64,000 nt of DNA from Paramyrothecium sp. XJ0827 (Eukaryota > Ascomycota > Sordariomycetes > Hypocreales > Stachybotryaceae), in assembly GCA_020881915.1 (NCBI GenBank), contig JAJFPB010000005.1:3968001-4032000 (forward strand), in the 5' to 3' direction. Shown here piece after piece: positions 1 through 12,907 of the stretch. The notes beneath the pieces are model-generated. The model saw only the letters and a program-made list of their open reading frames with translations, was not told the origin of the DNA and searched no databases. Within the stretch, counting starts at the first letter, position 1, and each line of letters begins with the position of its first letter. The position numbers and the translations under genes are program-made.

Positions 1-1122
1 CAACACAGCGTGGGTGATGCCTCCCCAGCCTTGTCTTGATCGTCGCGTTTGGTAGTCAAGCCAGCTTGTCGACCTACTTGAGATCTATTTTACCGCGAAT
101 GCAATGGTTGTAGACGGCGCCCATTGTTTCTACCACTTCACATGCGGTTGGTCAGATTGTCGATGCGGAAAAGAGGCTCTGCGGACGACTTGCGGCAACA
201 GTTTGTGCTGGAAATGCGGCCCATGCGAATGGGATAATTTGCGAAAATTATAGTCACTCGGCACTCGGTGTGACTAACGAGTTTGCCATGCAGCACCTGT
301 TCACATCATGGCTGCGGGTCGTGCCAGCTATATAGAGGTGACTTGGCGGCTGCCATGGGCAGTTGGGGAAGGGTCCGTATATATTCTCTCTTGGCCCGTG
401 GCCGCATTAAGCGGCCACTATGGCGGAGTATGTCTTCTTTACATCATTGTTTCTTCCTTCATTTCTTTTTGAATGAGTCCTCCGGACCCAAGGCGTACTA
501 CTGTGTCATCGCAACCATTATTGGGGAGACGTGGCTACGAGAGATGCGCATGCGCACGGCTGCGGAGAAGTCGTGCGCGCTCCTGTGGAGGGTGAGATGA
601 AGGGGTAGCTGGTTCCGTCGGACCCGACGCGCGCTGTCTTTGTATTGAGAGACATTGTTTGTCTGCTATCCTCGCAATGTTGGGACAGAGGGGGCGGGTG
701 TAAGGGATACAGGTGTATACAACGATAGTCAATCCGTGTCTTGACATGCCAGGCCATGAGACGCTCTTCTTTAGCATCGTGTGGGTCGGTCGATCAAGCC
801 AGCGGAAAGCAATTGTCCAGCACTTTGTTGTTACTGCTCATTGGTAAAGAGAGCAAGAAATCGACATCCATTTCTCTTGATGTAAACCTTGCCTAGGCAT
901 AGTTTGTTCCAATACCGACCGTGAACCCTCTCCCTGTCGCATGGGTTGCGCTGTGAAAAGAAATCCCCCTTCGCTCCTTGAACGCCGACCCGACACAATT
1001 GTCCCTTTCACGCAGTGTTCTCTGATCAAAACATACAGTGTACAATACCCCCCCCCTCCCTAGTAGTCATATCGGCGGCTCGCCCGCATGGTAGACGACT
1101 CCCGGTAACGGCGGTACGGATC
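1..1122. other. gene-free stretch at the left edge
   Basis: No open frame here has protein-like composition or convincing splice sites. The longest frames are below about 105 codons and low in coding character. It probably holds intergenic DNA plus the 3' flank of the RRM gene, which ends at 1123. A C-run sits near 1049-1057. I see no RNA gene. Confidence 0.5.
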
Positions 1123-2345
1123 CTATCTCGCGCCGCGTCCTCTCTGGAAGCCCCTGCCACGCCTGTTCCCGGCAACGATCCTGTCGCTGTAGAGCCGGCC
1201 ATTCGTCGAGTCGCCGGCGTTGGTGGCCGCTGTGAGATCGGCGGTGCCATTCGCGCCGTTTGCCGCTCTGTCCGACGCATTGCGCAGGGAGCGTGGCCCC
1301 GTAGGTGGGTTGAGGGGGGAGGCGGCGCTGCGGTCGGCGGCAGCGGCGGGGGATGAGCGGCCGCCTCCAATCTTTGGATACACTTTGATAATCCTACCGT
1401 CGGCCTGAGGAGAAGTGCTGCGTCAGTCCGAGAACATTGCAACAGAATGTGAGCTATGAGGAGGGTGGGCGCCTACCGTCTTGTCGTTGAACGTCTCGAT
1501 GACGCGCTCGCCGCCCTCGCGCGAAGCAAACACCAGCTCGACGATGATGATGGGGCTCGTCTTGATAAACCTGCAGCTTATGACCTCCCCGCCGATGGGT
1601 GTCATGGCGCTCTCAATGTCGGCAGCCGACGTGCCGGGGGCAAAGTTCTGGGCCATGACGGTGAAGGGCCCCGCGAGGCCACGGATCGTCAAGCCCATGG
1701 GCCCGCTGTTGCTGCCGCTGCTGCTCGACTGCGTCTTTACGACGTTGACCTGCTTCTGCACGGCCGGGTCGACCTCCATCCTGTCGACGGCGGCCCCCAG
1801 CCGCGTCCTCCTCTGTGTGGCGGCGGCCTTCTTGGCGCCGGGGGCGGTGATGCGGGAGCTGAGGGAGCCGCCGCGGGGCTCGCGGTCGCCATTGACGGTG
1901 CCGTGAAGGTCGTGCGTCCATTCGCCGTTGACGTTGCCTGCGGGTACGCTGGATCTTCGATTATCGACGGGCGCAGCGCGCTGCTGTAGGGGGGAAATCC
2001 TTCGTCAGCTATGCTGTTCGAGGTGTCGGGCAGGGCTGCCAACCATGGATGGCCCAGGTGGAAGCGGAAGCAGTGGTGGGCGAGGGTGAATCTACCTTCT
2101 TGACACCGACACGACTGGCGAGCGAACCGCCGGGTGCGGATTTCAGCTTGGAGGGCGCGCTCTGTCGTCGTTCTTGGCTTTTGAAGATCCTGCTCGCAAG
2201 GGCCTCGTTCTTCTTCCGCTCGCGAGCTGTGGGTGTAAGAGTCGCGTTAGCCAGCTTCGCCACGGGACGAAAGGCTCTGACCGGTGACGAGAGGGTCCTT
2301 ACCATCTTTGATGATTTTGTCAAACTCCGTGGCGACTGCAGCCAT
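1123..2345 (-). CDS. RRM-domain RNA-binding protein (four exons)
   Basis: Exons on the minus strand are 2345-2303, 2226-2096, 1983-1477 and 1404-1123; the lengths close in frame to about 320 aa. The N-terminus begins MAAVATEFDKIIKDARERK and continues into a basic segment. After a low-complexity linker containing WTHDLHG comes an RRM-like domain at about residues 150-240. It starts at GLTIRGLAGPFTVMAQNF, passes an amphipathic helix (GTSAADIESAMTPIGGE) and ends in a last strand around ADGRIIKVYPK. The tail is Ala/Pro/Gly-rich and ends in Arg-Gly repeats (RRGRGFQRGRGAR), typical of RNA-binding proteins. I infer a nuclear mRNP role, perhaps like ALY/REF export adaptors. That is by architecture only; the exact family is not certain. 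The start is the first in-frame ATG, and the first intron is phase 1. Confidence 0.72.
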
Positions 2346-2779
2346 CTTGGCCTTTTTCTCGGTGGATTGCTGGATTGGAAAGGGGAATGGAAAAGGCAGC
2401 GTTGTTAAACGATGCTCGTAGGTACAGAAGGGTTGCGCCGTAGCATGTGTCCGGGGAGCGTTTTCTCGGGTCAGCTTCAGCCCAGTGGTCGAGGCCTATT
2501 CTACTTTGGTCATGCAAGGAGACGGACGGGGCTCCACTGCCTGGACGCAATTGTGCAACGGATGCCAGGGGCAAGGCACGGGAATGGCCGCGTTAATTGG
2601 CTGGAAGCGCGCGTGTTCAGTCACAAGTGCGGGTTCCGATAAGATAAGATAATGTCTTGCGCTGGGGTGCTGCTACAATTTTCTGGCGATGTCTTTCGAG
2701 ATCTTCGCCTGGGAGCTCAGAACCCACCGCAGCCTTGCACTTCCCTTTTCCCCAACCGGCTCATGTTTCCTGTTTCGCA
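2346..2779. promoter_or_regulatory. divergent intergenic region between the RRM gene (-) and the PPR gene (+)
   Basis: About 430 bp lie between two divergently transcribed starts, so this must hold both promoters and both 5' leaders. No TATA element or other specific site could be assigned with confidence. A short GATAAGATAAGATAA run lies near 2638-2652, which would fit GATA-factor binding by sequence only. Confidence 0.4.
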
Positions 2780-4779
2780 ATGACAAGAAGTTTACTGAAC
2801 TGCGCCGCCTGCGTGCGCAGGACGGTCCACATTGCGCATTCTGCGAGCGCAGTCAGCAGTCTCCGCGCATTTCATTCTTTCCCCCCAGCACAAGCGAGCC
2901 GAACGGAGGCGAAGCCAGCGGCAGCCACAGTCGCCGACGCGCCCCGAGAACTTGATCTTTCTCACGATGAGCCCCCCAGGGGAAGCAGAAGTGCTAGCGA
3001 ACGGCTGGAGCGCATTGTCAAGAAGGAGATGCAGCACTTGACCATGGATCCGTTCAAGGTCGCCCAACATGTCCGCGGAACCCTGAAGATGCGCCGATTC
3101 GACGAGGCGCTGCTCCTTACACAGAAGGTCAGCAAGGACATGCAAGCCGTCGTGGCTTGGAATGCCCTTCTCTTGTACCTTGGGGAGAACGATCAACTCG
3201 ACCGAGCGATCAAGGTGTACAACGATGTAAGAGATTCACCCCCAATGACGGATGGATGTCGCCTAATCTCCTAGAACAGATGAAGAAGCGCAGCCAGCTG
3301 CCTGACGTTTACACGTATACCGTACTATTCAAGGGATGCATGGCATCTTCACACCCGAAGCGCGCCGTTGCCGAAGCCACCAGGCTCTACAATATCCTCC
3401 TTCGCGACCCACGCATACAGCCAAACACCTTGCACCTCAATGCGGTGCTGAACGTTTGTGCCAAGGCCCACGACCTCGACGCCATGTTCATGGTAGCGGA
3501 CTCTATAAACGAGAAGACCCGCAAGGCCGACCAATGGACCTACACCATCATTCTCAACGCTCTGTGCAGCCATATACGCCAGCAGCTGAAGGATCTACCT
3601 TATCAACAGCGCAAGGCCAACATCGAGAAAGTCGTTGGTCAAGCCAAGTCTCTTTGGGTCGAGGTCATGGACAAATGGCGAAAGGGCGAGATCCGTCTGG
3701 ATGAGGACACGGTGTGCGCCATGGGTCGCGTGCTACTTCTCGCTAATTCGCGCGACGAGAAGCGAGCATTGCTCGACATTCTGCAGCAGACCATGAACAT
3801 GCCCAACTTGACGAAGCCCTCAGAAGGGAGCGGATTCGCCAACAAGGATATGGAAGACATTTCAGCCGGTGGCCCTCCAGTTCCTGCTCCTCAGGCCCAG
3901 GCGTTCTACGTTGTGCCGACTCAGAGGACTCTGACGTTAGTCCTAAACGCGTTGACCACACTTCAGCTTTCGTCGGCCGGCATTAAGTATTGGAATCTCA
4001 TGGTCCGGCATTACGGTGTTGTGCCGGACTCAGTCAACTGGTCTGACCTATTCACCATGCTCCTGGTTGGGAAGTCCAGTTCCAACGCTGTCGCGAGCCT
4101 CAAGCTTGTGCCTGACAAACATTTGACACCTGGGATTTACCAGAAGGCTATCAAGACATGTCTCGCCGACAATATCAACCCGAACGTTCTCAAAAATGCG
4201 GGTGAGATTCTGGACAATATGCACAGCCGACTGCCAGTGCCCGATCTTCTTGTCCTACGTCTCTATATCCGGCTTGCGCTCAGCGCCCACAAGAACTTCA
4301 GGGACCAGGCCAAAGCCGGAGATGTGGCTAGCGCGAAGCAGGCGTACGGAAACCAGATCATCGCGGCTCTGGCACGCGCTTGGGACCCGTACAATAAGGC
4401 CCACAGCCATTACTTCAAGGGCCACACCCCATCTGACCCCAAGGCAGCGGGTGTTCTATACAACGACCAGCGCGAGGTTATTGCTGTGGCGCGTCAGATG
4501 TACAGCGCCTTCAACAAGGTGAACACGGAGCGCATGCTGCCTGACAAGGACCTCGACGAGGTTCGGCCGATTGGTGCAAGGATCAACAGGGAGATTCAAC
4601 AATTCTTTGCCAACCGTGAGGAGAGAGAACCAAAAATGCGCAAACGCCGCGGCGTGGACCGGGAAGAGAAGGACCCTGAAGATGATGAAGAGCGGATGGC
4701 TGTCCATTATGGTCGTACCTTTGTTTGGGACACCATTCAAGCGAGCAATCCCAGGTCGGATCGCGAGCGGCGATACTAA
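2780..4779 (+). CDS. mitochondrial pentatricopeptide-repeat (PPR) protein
   Basis: Exon 1 is 2780-3226, a 53-nt intron covers 3227-3279, and exon 2 is 3280-4779, giving 648 aa. The N-terminus is rich in Arg/Ala/Ser with few acidic residues (MTRSLLNCAACVRRTV...), fitting a mitochondrial targeting peptide. Helical-hairpin PPR units are visible across the first two thirds: 'VAWNALLLYLGENDQLDRA', 'PDVYTYTVLFKGCMAS', 'NTLHLNAVLNVCAKAHDLDA' and 'DQWTYTIILNALCS'. The C-terminal tail is strongly charged (KMRKRRGVDREEKDPEDDEE). Fungal PPR proteins of this size bind organellar transcripts and act in processing, stability or translation. CCM1/Dmr1-like rRNA factors are candidates, but I cannot settle the orthologue. 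The upstream ATG at 2689 is in another frame. Confidence 0.85.
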
Positions 4780-4880
4780 CATGATCACACATGTAATACT
4801 GGGTTGAATACGATGATGTAAGACTAGTGTAAAGCTTGTACATTGCCAATAGATAGAAAGCGAATGCCATGCGCAGTTAG

Positions 4881-5970
4881 TCACGCGTCGGAATACGTGG
4901 CTTGCAATAATCGTATATTGTGTGCTTGATATGAAGGGATTATCTTGATATTACGACCAGGCAACCATTCAATGACAACGGACCGCAGTTTCTTCATGGA
5001 AGGTGTCTCTGTGCCCCGGGTGCCGTGATTTATGCTAAGCCAGCAAGAGATGGAGTCCTCAGACGAAATGACTGTTCCAAAACCCTGTCGAGTTGGTGTA
5101 GTGGGATTCGATTGCCGGTTTTTTGCTGACATCGATCCCGGGGTCGGCAAGGCGAACAAAGTGGCCGTGCTGGAGTTTCCATGACCACGCTGGGTCGGAC
5201 CGGCGCCGGTCGAAAGTAGCTTCGTGGCGGAATTGGCTTGAAAATGGTAGTGGTGGCTGACGTTTTGGGGGATGATGTACTATCTTCCTGTGGCTTCTCG
5301 GACGGGATGGCCATACCGTATTTACTGTTGATGTCATCTGCTGCTTTCTCGAGACAAGCCCGGAAAGTGGAAGAGCGCTGCAAATCCGCTGTTTTTGGCA
5401 AGTCAGAAATGATGCCAATCCGTGGACGAGGCCTGCTCGGTTTAAGCTGAGGACTGTCCAGCGCCTTGGATGCAAAGCCTTCTTGATCTGGAATTCGGTC
5501 TGCAGTAGCGGACAGAGTCTTTGGAGTTTTGCGGACGCTTGTCCTTCCCTGGGAAGACCTCGTTTTTGCAATGTGCAATATGTCGCCTAGGCTCTTGCGA
5601 CGATGTACTGCGAATCAATGGTCATTGAGTGAGGTCAATTGTGTTATGGACCGCAGTCCCAACGGGGATATTCTACCTTGTGTACTGCGAGGTTCACATG
5701 AAGAGCCTGATTCCATATTCCCATTTTCATCTGCAGAAGAGGAGGCATATGATTTGCTAGACTTTTGTGTAAAGCGAAAGGTATGAAACAAACCATGAGA
5801 CCGGAGACGGTCGCAAACTTCGGTGCTGCGTTGATGGAGTCTCCGGGCTTGCGATATCCGCCAGACTGATAGATTCTATCTGTTGAGGGTGAAATCGGAA
5901 CTAGACCGCTTTGCTGTGTTTGCCGGCATATCGAACGAAGCGATTCCTGGTGATGTGACCACGGCTCGAC
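4881..5970 (-). CDS. unresolved hypothetical protein gene, exon structure uncertain
   Basis: A minus-strand open frame at about 5591-5030 has protein-like composition: 'RRKSLGDILHIAKTRSSQGR', then an SP/TP-rich region and 'STFRACLEKAADDINSKYG'. Upstream pieces that join by plausible introns include one with 'DRIYQSGGYRKPGDSINAAP' (about 5790-5920) and one with 'SSKSYASSSADENGNMESGS' (about 5690-5760). Near 5030-5320 all three minus frames are open. One of them, ending at 4881, reads naturally ('ATLFALPTPGSMSAKNRQSN') but needs an intron with a weak CAAG acceptor. No start codon or family was recognised. The extent given is the envelope of the candidate exons, not a firm gene model. Confidence 0.4.
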
Positions 5971-6995
5971 TGGAATGATCGACGTTTCTCAGTTCTTCTG
6001 ATTACTCCATATGATGAGAAGTCGAGGAGATACAGTTGGAAATAATGTTGGATGGCGGTTTACAGCATGCCCAGGTTGAAGAAGAACAATAACAACGACA
6101 AAGTACGGTCGACGAGGAACAAGAACAAGGCAGGGGGGACTCAGCTCTGCCGTCTTACAATGACGGCAGGTAGAATAGAAGGGCCTTCGTCAACGAACTT
6201 TCCTGAACGGTAATTAGGCGCTGGTCGCATTTGGCGGTCTCCTACCTAGGAGTCAGATGAGGTAGGCACGTCTCCAGGTGTGAGTCAATGGAACATAACA
6301 CCCCGTAGGTGTTGGTTCAGTATCGCGGGTAAGCATCTTTATTTTTTTCTCCCAAAAAGATTACTTAGACCAGAATTCAGGAAAACGAAACTGATGATGG
6401 ATGACGTGGCACAACACACAAATATCTGAGCCCCAAAAGAATTTGCTGTTGACCTTTGGATATGGATGGACCTTTTTGGTACATTCTGTTGGTAGCCCAT
6501 GAGAATTTCGTTAGAGCCGTTGCCAAAGTGTGAGAAGATGTTGATTCTTCCCGTTACCAAAAGCTGCAGAAGGCCTCGAGATACAGCCAACGGTCTTGGA
6601 GTTGACAAAACACGCAGCTCTTAATGGTCAGGACATGCCCAGACAGGCAATTGACTGAGTGTGGAAGAGTGGGTCGGGTCAATTAGTACCAACTACCTAT
6701 AGTAAGCTGCCTTTGTCTTTGCCAGGGCTACCGGTACACCCACCTTTCCAGGTTACATATTAAAGGAGGTGGGGCAGCCCGCCGTTACCTAGACGCGATT
6801 TCGCGACGCGCGACGGGCACGCGTTGCGTTGCCGAAACCACTTTAACACGGGCCAGAGAAGTTGGCAACACCACACCTTCGAACGCTGCCAATTCTTGTC
6901 CAGCGACCCTCCCCGCCTTCCACCACCAAGACCCACGAAAGCCGCTGCGTACTTGGAACCACTGTCCATGAATCTGCAGTAACGAGTGCTCCGCC
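5971..6995. other. intergenic region between the hypothetical gene and Pol alpha
   Basis: No convincing coding frame was found. The minus strand near 6080-6150 is pyrimidine-rich, as in fungal 5' leaders. The last few hundred bases before 6996 must contain the promoter and leader of the DNA polymerase alpha gene. Nothing else was recognised. Confidence 0.4.
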
Positions 6996-9900
6996 ATGTC
7001 AAAGGTCAATCACCGGGCCAAGCTCGCTGAGCTTCGTGCCCTCCGCCAAGCAGGCAAAAAGGCCTTTGACAGCTACCAGGTTGCCGAGGTGGCGGACCTT
7101 TACGACGAGGTCGACGAGGACGGCTACAAGAAGATTGTCCGCGACCGTCTCAACCAGGACGACTTTGTCGTCGATGACAACGGCGAGGGCTACGCTGACG
7201 ACGGCCGAGAAGAATGGGACCGCGTTCGCAGGAACGAGTCCGACAGCGAGGAGGAAGATCTACCTCGCCGTGGACGACCCAGCAAGACGGGTTCGTGCAT
7301 GTCCTCGCCCTCAACGTCAACCAAGTGCTGACCTGCAACAGCTAAAAACGCCCGCCAAGAAGAACAAGCTAAGCGCGATGCAAATGATAAAAGCATCAGC
7401 GACTACTTTACAAAGGGGGTCGGCAAGACCCAACCGAAGCCAAAGGTAACATTCATTCCCTCTTCATCATGTCCCTGAGTGTTGTAGCCCTTGACTAATC
7501 CGCGCAAACAATAGGCCGTTAAGACGCAAGAAGACGATGACTTTCTCAACGGCCTTCTCGGCGAGGTCGACGCCAACATTCCCGCATCCCCGAAGAGACC
7601 ATCGAAGCAGGACAAATCAGCGGACCGCCGCAGGGCGAGAGCACTGTCCCCCGGCCCAGAGCCGCTCTCAAAGAAAACAAAGACTGTCGATACACGGTTG
7701 TCCTCGCCACCAGCGTCGGCGAGCTTTGATAATGCCGACGATGCTTTCATGCCACTAGACGATGAGCCAAGTCGACCAGTAGAGGATGTACCCATGAGTG
7801 ATCCTGCGCCATCTTCTCCGATTGTCAAGGCTGTCCAGCGGAAAACCCAGCTTAAGCAAGAAGTCAAGGACGATGAGGAGGACGACATAATGGAGGCTGC
7901 ACAAGTTGGCTCCGTCGCCATTAGAAGCGTCAATATGACCGCCTCCCGACCTATCAAGAAACTCATCAAAGAGGAGCCATATCCCACGCCGGCTAGCTCA
8001 TCGCCTATGAAGGCTCCTGACGCTGCCGTGGACTCTTCTGCCTGGAATTCGCTGAATGAGAAGCTGAATGTGGTATCAAGCTCAGCAACAGAAACCAGGT
8101 CCATTGGTAAAATCGATCACAATGACGCCATAGAGGCTGACGGAAGCCTCAATTTCTTCTGGACTGACTACACCGAAGTCAATGGAAGCTTGTGCCTCTT
8201 TGGCAAGGTTCTCAATAAGAAGAACGGCCTATATGTCAGTTGTTTTGTCAAAGTCGACAACATCCTGCGTAAACTCTACTTCTTGCCTCGCCAACAGCAT
8301 GTCCGCAATGGCGAAGAAACGGGCGAAGAAGTTCAAAAATTGGATGTGTACAATGAAGTCGACGAGCTCATGACAAGAATGAATGTCGGCATGTACAAGA
8401 TCAAGGCCTGTACTCGGAAGTACGCTTTCGAGCTTCCCGGCATCCCCAAGGAGGCCCAGTACATGAAGCTCCTGTACCCATATACTAGTTCGTCTCTTCC
8501 TGACTTTTGATTTTGCTTAGACTCGGGCTGCTGACTCCCTTCCAGAACAACCAATCGATGCAAGCACGCAGGGCCAGACCTTTTCCCATGTGTTTGGTGC
8601 CAACACAGCCTTGTTTGAGCAATTTGTTTTGTGGAAGAACATTATGGGTCCATGCTGGCTGAAGATTGAGGATGCGAATTTTACCGCTATCAAGAACGCC
8701 TCTCACTGCAAGCTTGAGGTTTTGGCGGAGCATCCCAACATGCTCTCCGTGCTGAAGGATGGCGATGCGCTGGACGCCCCGCCATTGACACTGATGAGCG
8801 TCGCTCTTCGGACTGCTTACAATGCCGACGAGAACAAGCAGGAAATTCTTGCCATAAGTGCAAGAATCTACGAAAAGGTATCTCTCAGCGACACAACCCC
8901 TGCCGAGAAGCTACCTTGCCGTACCTTTACCGTCATCCGCCCACACAAGCAAGCCTTTCCTCTGGGGTTTGAGCAGCTGGCAAAAAAGAGGAACAGGGGC
9001 GTGATTGTCTTGAAGAAGCAAGAGTCAGATATCTTGAGCTTTTTCCTAGCCCAGATTGATGTTGCAGATCCCGACGTGATCCTGGGACATCAACTGGAGG
9101 GCGTTGACTATAGCATTCTCCTGAACCGCCTGCACGAAAAGAAAATCCACCAGTGGTCAAGGCTTGGCAGATTCCGGCGATCACAGTGGCCAGCATCAAT
9201 AGGGAAGGTTGGCGGCAATGTCTTTGCAGAGCGTCAGATCATCGCAGGCCGACTATTGTGTGATCTTGCCAATGACGCCGGCAAGTCTGCCATGTACAAG
9301 TGCCAGTCGTGGAGCTTGACCGAAATGTGCAGCCTTTACCTCAATGGAGACAATCGCCGTCGTGATGTCGATAATGAAGCTGCCCTTCACAGCTGGGCCA
9401 AAGAGAAGCAAGGCTTGATGGATTACCTTACCCACCTCGAAGCAGACACGCACTTCATTGCGGCCCTTGCTCTGAGTGTCCAGATGCTGCCTTTGACAAA
9501 GGTACTGACAAATTTGGCTGGCAATTCTTGGGCCCGTACCTTGACCGGCACTCGAGCCGAGCGTAACGAGTACATTCTGCTCCACGAATTCTACCGCAAC
9601 AAGTACATTTGCCCCGATAAGCAGACCTTCCGTGGCCGCCAGAAGGCGGAAGAGGAAAGCCGCGAAGACGAAGAGGCGGGAGCTAGCAAAAAGAAGGACA
9701 AATACAAGGGAGGTCTTGTCTTCGAACCTGAAAAGGGACTTTACGACAAGTTCGTCCTCGTCATGGACTTCAACTCCCTTTACCCGTCCATCATCCAAGA
9801 ATTCAACATCTGCTTTACCACAGTTGACCGCACAGCTTCGGTAAGACACAACCCATAGTACGCATAGTGATTTCGCTAACCTGAAATAGAGCCAGGATGA

Positions 9901-11626
9901 AGAAGCAGTTCCTGAAGTGCCGATCAATCAAGATCAGGGAATCCTGCCTAGACTCATTTCTACACTTGTGAGCCGTCGTCGACAAGTGAAGAGCCTGATG
10001 AAGGACAAGAACGCTACGCCCGAGCAGCTTGCAACTTGGGATATCAAGCAACTTGCGCTGAAGCTCACTGCCAACTCCATGTACGGTTGTTTGGGTTACG
10101 ACAAATCGCGATTCTACGCTCGACCTTTGGCCGTTTTGACTACTTACAAGGGCCGTGAGATTCTTCGAAGCACCAAGGAGCTGGCGGAGAGCAAATCTCT
10201 TCAGGTCATCTACGGTGACACAGATTCCGTCATGATCAATGCGAATGTCGACAACGTGGTCGATGCTCTCAGGGTAGGCAGTGAGTTCAAGAAGGCTGTC
10301 AACGAGCAGTACAAGCTTCTCGAGATCGATATCGACAATGTGTTCAGGCGTATCCTGCTTCAAGCGAAGAAGAAGTACGCAGCCATCAACCTCGTCGAGA
10401 AAGATGGCAAGTTCATTGAGAAGATGGAAGTAAAGGGTTTGGATATGAAGCGCCGAGAGTATTGCGCACTTTCCAAAGAAATTTCCAAGCACTTGCTTGA
10501 TGAAATCCTTTCCGGTGATGAAACCGAGGTATCTGTGGCACGTATTCATGAGTATCTGCGCGATATCTCGACCAAGATGCGCGAGCAGACCATTCCCGTA
10601 CCGAAGTACATCATCTACACCCAGCTGGGCAAAGCACCAGCTGAGTATCCCAACGCCGACTCGATGCCGCAAGTTCAAGTTGCCTTGCGAGACATTGCCC
10701 GAGGGAAAACGGTGCGCAAAGGCGACGTTATTCCTTACATTATCACGGGCAACAGTGGCAGCTCTGATCCGCCTGCGAAACGAGCATATGGTCCTTCCGA
10801 TTTGAAGGCGGACTCAACTCTTCTTCCAGACGTGGAGTGGTACATTGGCAAGCAGATCTTCCCACCTGTGGAACGTCTCTGTGCCAACATTGTCGGAACA
10901 TCGACCTCGCAACTTGCTGAGCAGCTGGGACTTGATGTTCGCAAGTACAATGTCACAAGCAACAACCAGAATAACGGAGCTAGTGATGATCTTGAAATCC
11001 ACCCGCTTGACTCCCAGATCCCCGATGAGGTGCGATTCGGCGACTGCGCTCGTTTATCCATCCGCTGCCGCAAATGCAAAACCTCATCGGTGTTTGAAGG
11101 TCTTGCCGTCTCTCCAAGCCAAGTGTCGGCCTCGGGTATTGTGTGCCCTGGCTGCAGTGCCATCATCCCAACCCTCAGCGTTGTTGCGCAGGTTGAGCAC
11201 GCCGTGCGTCTGCAAACGTCTCGATACTACGAGGGTTGGCTGACATGTGATGACTCGCAATGCGGCAATCGCACTCGTCAAATGAGCGTCTACGGCACCC
11301 GTTGCCTGGGACCCAAGGGTCTCGCCCGAGATTGTCTTGGCCGCATGCGATTCGAGTACTCTGAAAAGGCAATCTACAACCAGCTTGTCTACTTTGCAAG
11401 CTTGTGGGATGTCGAGAAGGCACGTAACAAGGCCATAGATCCCAACTCCGGCATCGCTGTAAACCGCGAGGAGGTCATGGCTCTCGTCGAGCACAACCGT
11501 GTCAGGTTTGGCACCGTCAAGGCCGTCGTGGACAAGTATCTGGACAAGTGCGGACGGCAGTGGGTCGCCATGGACACACTTTTCGCAAAGCTGGGTTTCA
11601 ACAAGCTCTTGGCTGCTGCTGCTTGA
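6996..11626 (+). CDS. pol1: DNA polymerase alpha catalytic subunit
   Basis: Five exons (6996-7290, 7342-7445, 7515-8487, 8546-9840, 9890-11626) sum to exactly 1468 codons, 1467 aa, the usual family length. This is the B-family polymerase of the Pol alpha-primase complex, which extends RNA primers at origins and on lagging strands in the nucleus. The acidic N-terminus carries the conserved start region (ELRALRQAGKKAFDSYQVAEV) and an 'ISDYF' element. Motif A DFNSLYPSII lies at about residue 865, motif B KLTANSMYGCLG about 90 residues further on, and motif C YGDTDSV at about 997. Two Cys4 zinc modules (first CRKC...CPGC) follow at about 1280-1400 and bind the B subunit in known structures. The exonuclease fold is present but, as in the family, without an intact catalytic set. 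Two introns begin with the uncommon donor GTTCGT. Confidence 0.97.
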
Positions 11627-12907
11627 AGCTGATCCAAGTCCTGCTTGGAGCATCTCAATGCAGGCATACAAAGCAGCTTGAAACTGTTTGCGTTCCTTTA
11701 CTCAAGACGGCGTAAATGGGGGGGTTCGGGTTCGTGGATAATTATTGAGGCTATTGCGTTGGCTGTTGTTTGGATCTCATTGTCCTTCTAATGAACGCGG
11801 AAGGATGAGAAGGGAGGGTTGATCAAGGCGTTTGGAGCGGCCAGTAATTGGGCTTGTTACTACAGAGGACTTGTAGACGAACTGACATTGTTCTGCATAA
11901 TGAGGATAAGCTTGTATATGAATACATGAGATACTCTAGGCCAACTTTTGTTTTTTATTTACTCTTTCGCTACGTGACGTGTTTTCTTCCGGGTCCAACA
12001 CCAGGTGAGGCCACTGGTAGGCAGTGCATCTCTTCACACGAGTTCTCTCAACACATCAAGTTCAGCTTGTTTGTTTAACAGCGCATTATACGTATATACT
12101 TTTCACTAGCGGCCCCATACGCCTTCGAATTAGATGTACAATCCGAAAGAAGACAGGAAGAAACATGTTCCCTCTCGCTCGACCCATCCATTGTCTCGAT
12201 TCTGTCATCGAGCCATGACTCTCAAAGGCGTCCCCTGCCACCCAAGTCACATCCTGTCTCCGGCCTGCTCCCCTTGGCTTTGCGAGCCAGAATTGCTAAC
12301 TCCCCAAATACCCGTAGTTTGGGGAGACGGATGATTCTAGGATCCAAAGCCAAGGTCCGCCGTCTGTGCTCGAAGGACTTGCCCCCTAGCTTCCTCCTAC
12401 GACTTCGCTTTGGATGTGTTCCAGGGGACATCCTCTGAACAACCACACCACATTCAACTCAATAAAACCCGGGGAAGTCTCCCGTGTAGTTCCAATGGTA
12501 CCATATACCGTACCAAATTCCACGCACAAGGCCGGTGGTCCGTTGAGGACCCGCCTAACCTTCGCACCCTGTTACCCATCAAAGGAAAGGGGATCAGCGT
12601 GCATAAGCCTCGAGGCTCATGTGTCTGACATTCAACAACGTAAAATGACACAGTAAATGAAGAGAAGGAAACACTCGATCCGTAAAGTGCTCGGAAGAAA
12701 GTAAATAAGAAAGAGGAACCCTCCAAAGTGAGAAATAATCTGTTTTGGCGAAGGTGGTCTATGAGGTCGAGGTATCATGATTCAGCTCCAAATGCGTGCA
12801 CAACTTTTTTTCGGACACGTCTGATGAAAGGCCTGTAAATGCAAGAAACACAGCCCCGCCTAGTCTATCTCCCGAAATGCAAAGACACCGAGAATTTGGA
12901 AATTAGC
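11627..12907. other. intergenic region between convergent Pol alpha (+) and eIF4G (-)
   Basis: Both flanking genes end here, so the interval holds two 3' untranslated regions and terminators. Open frames are short (under 90 codons) and unlike protein. AATAAA-like signals occur near 12470, but no polyadenylation site could be fixed. Confidence 0.45.
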
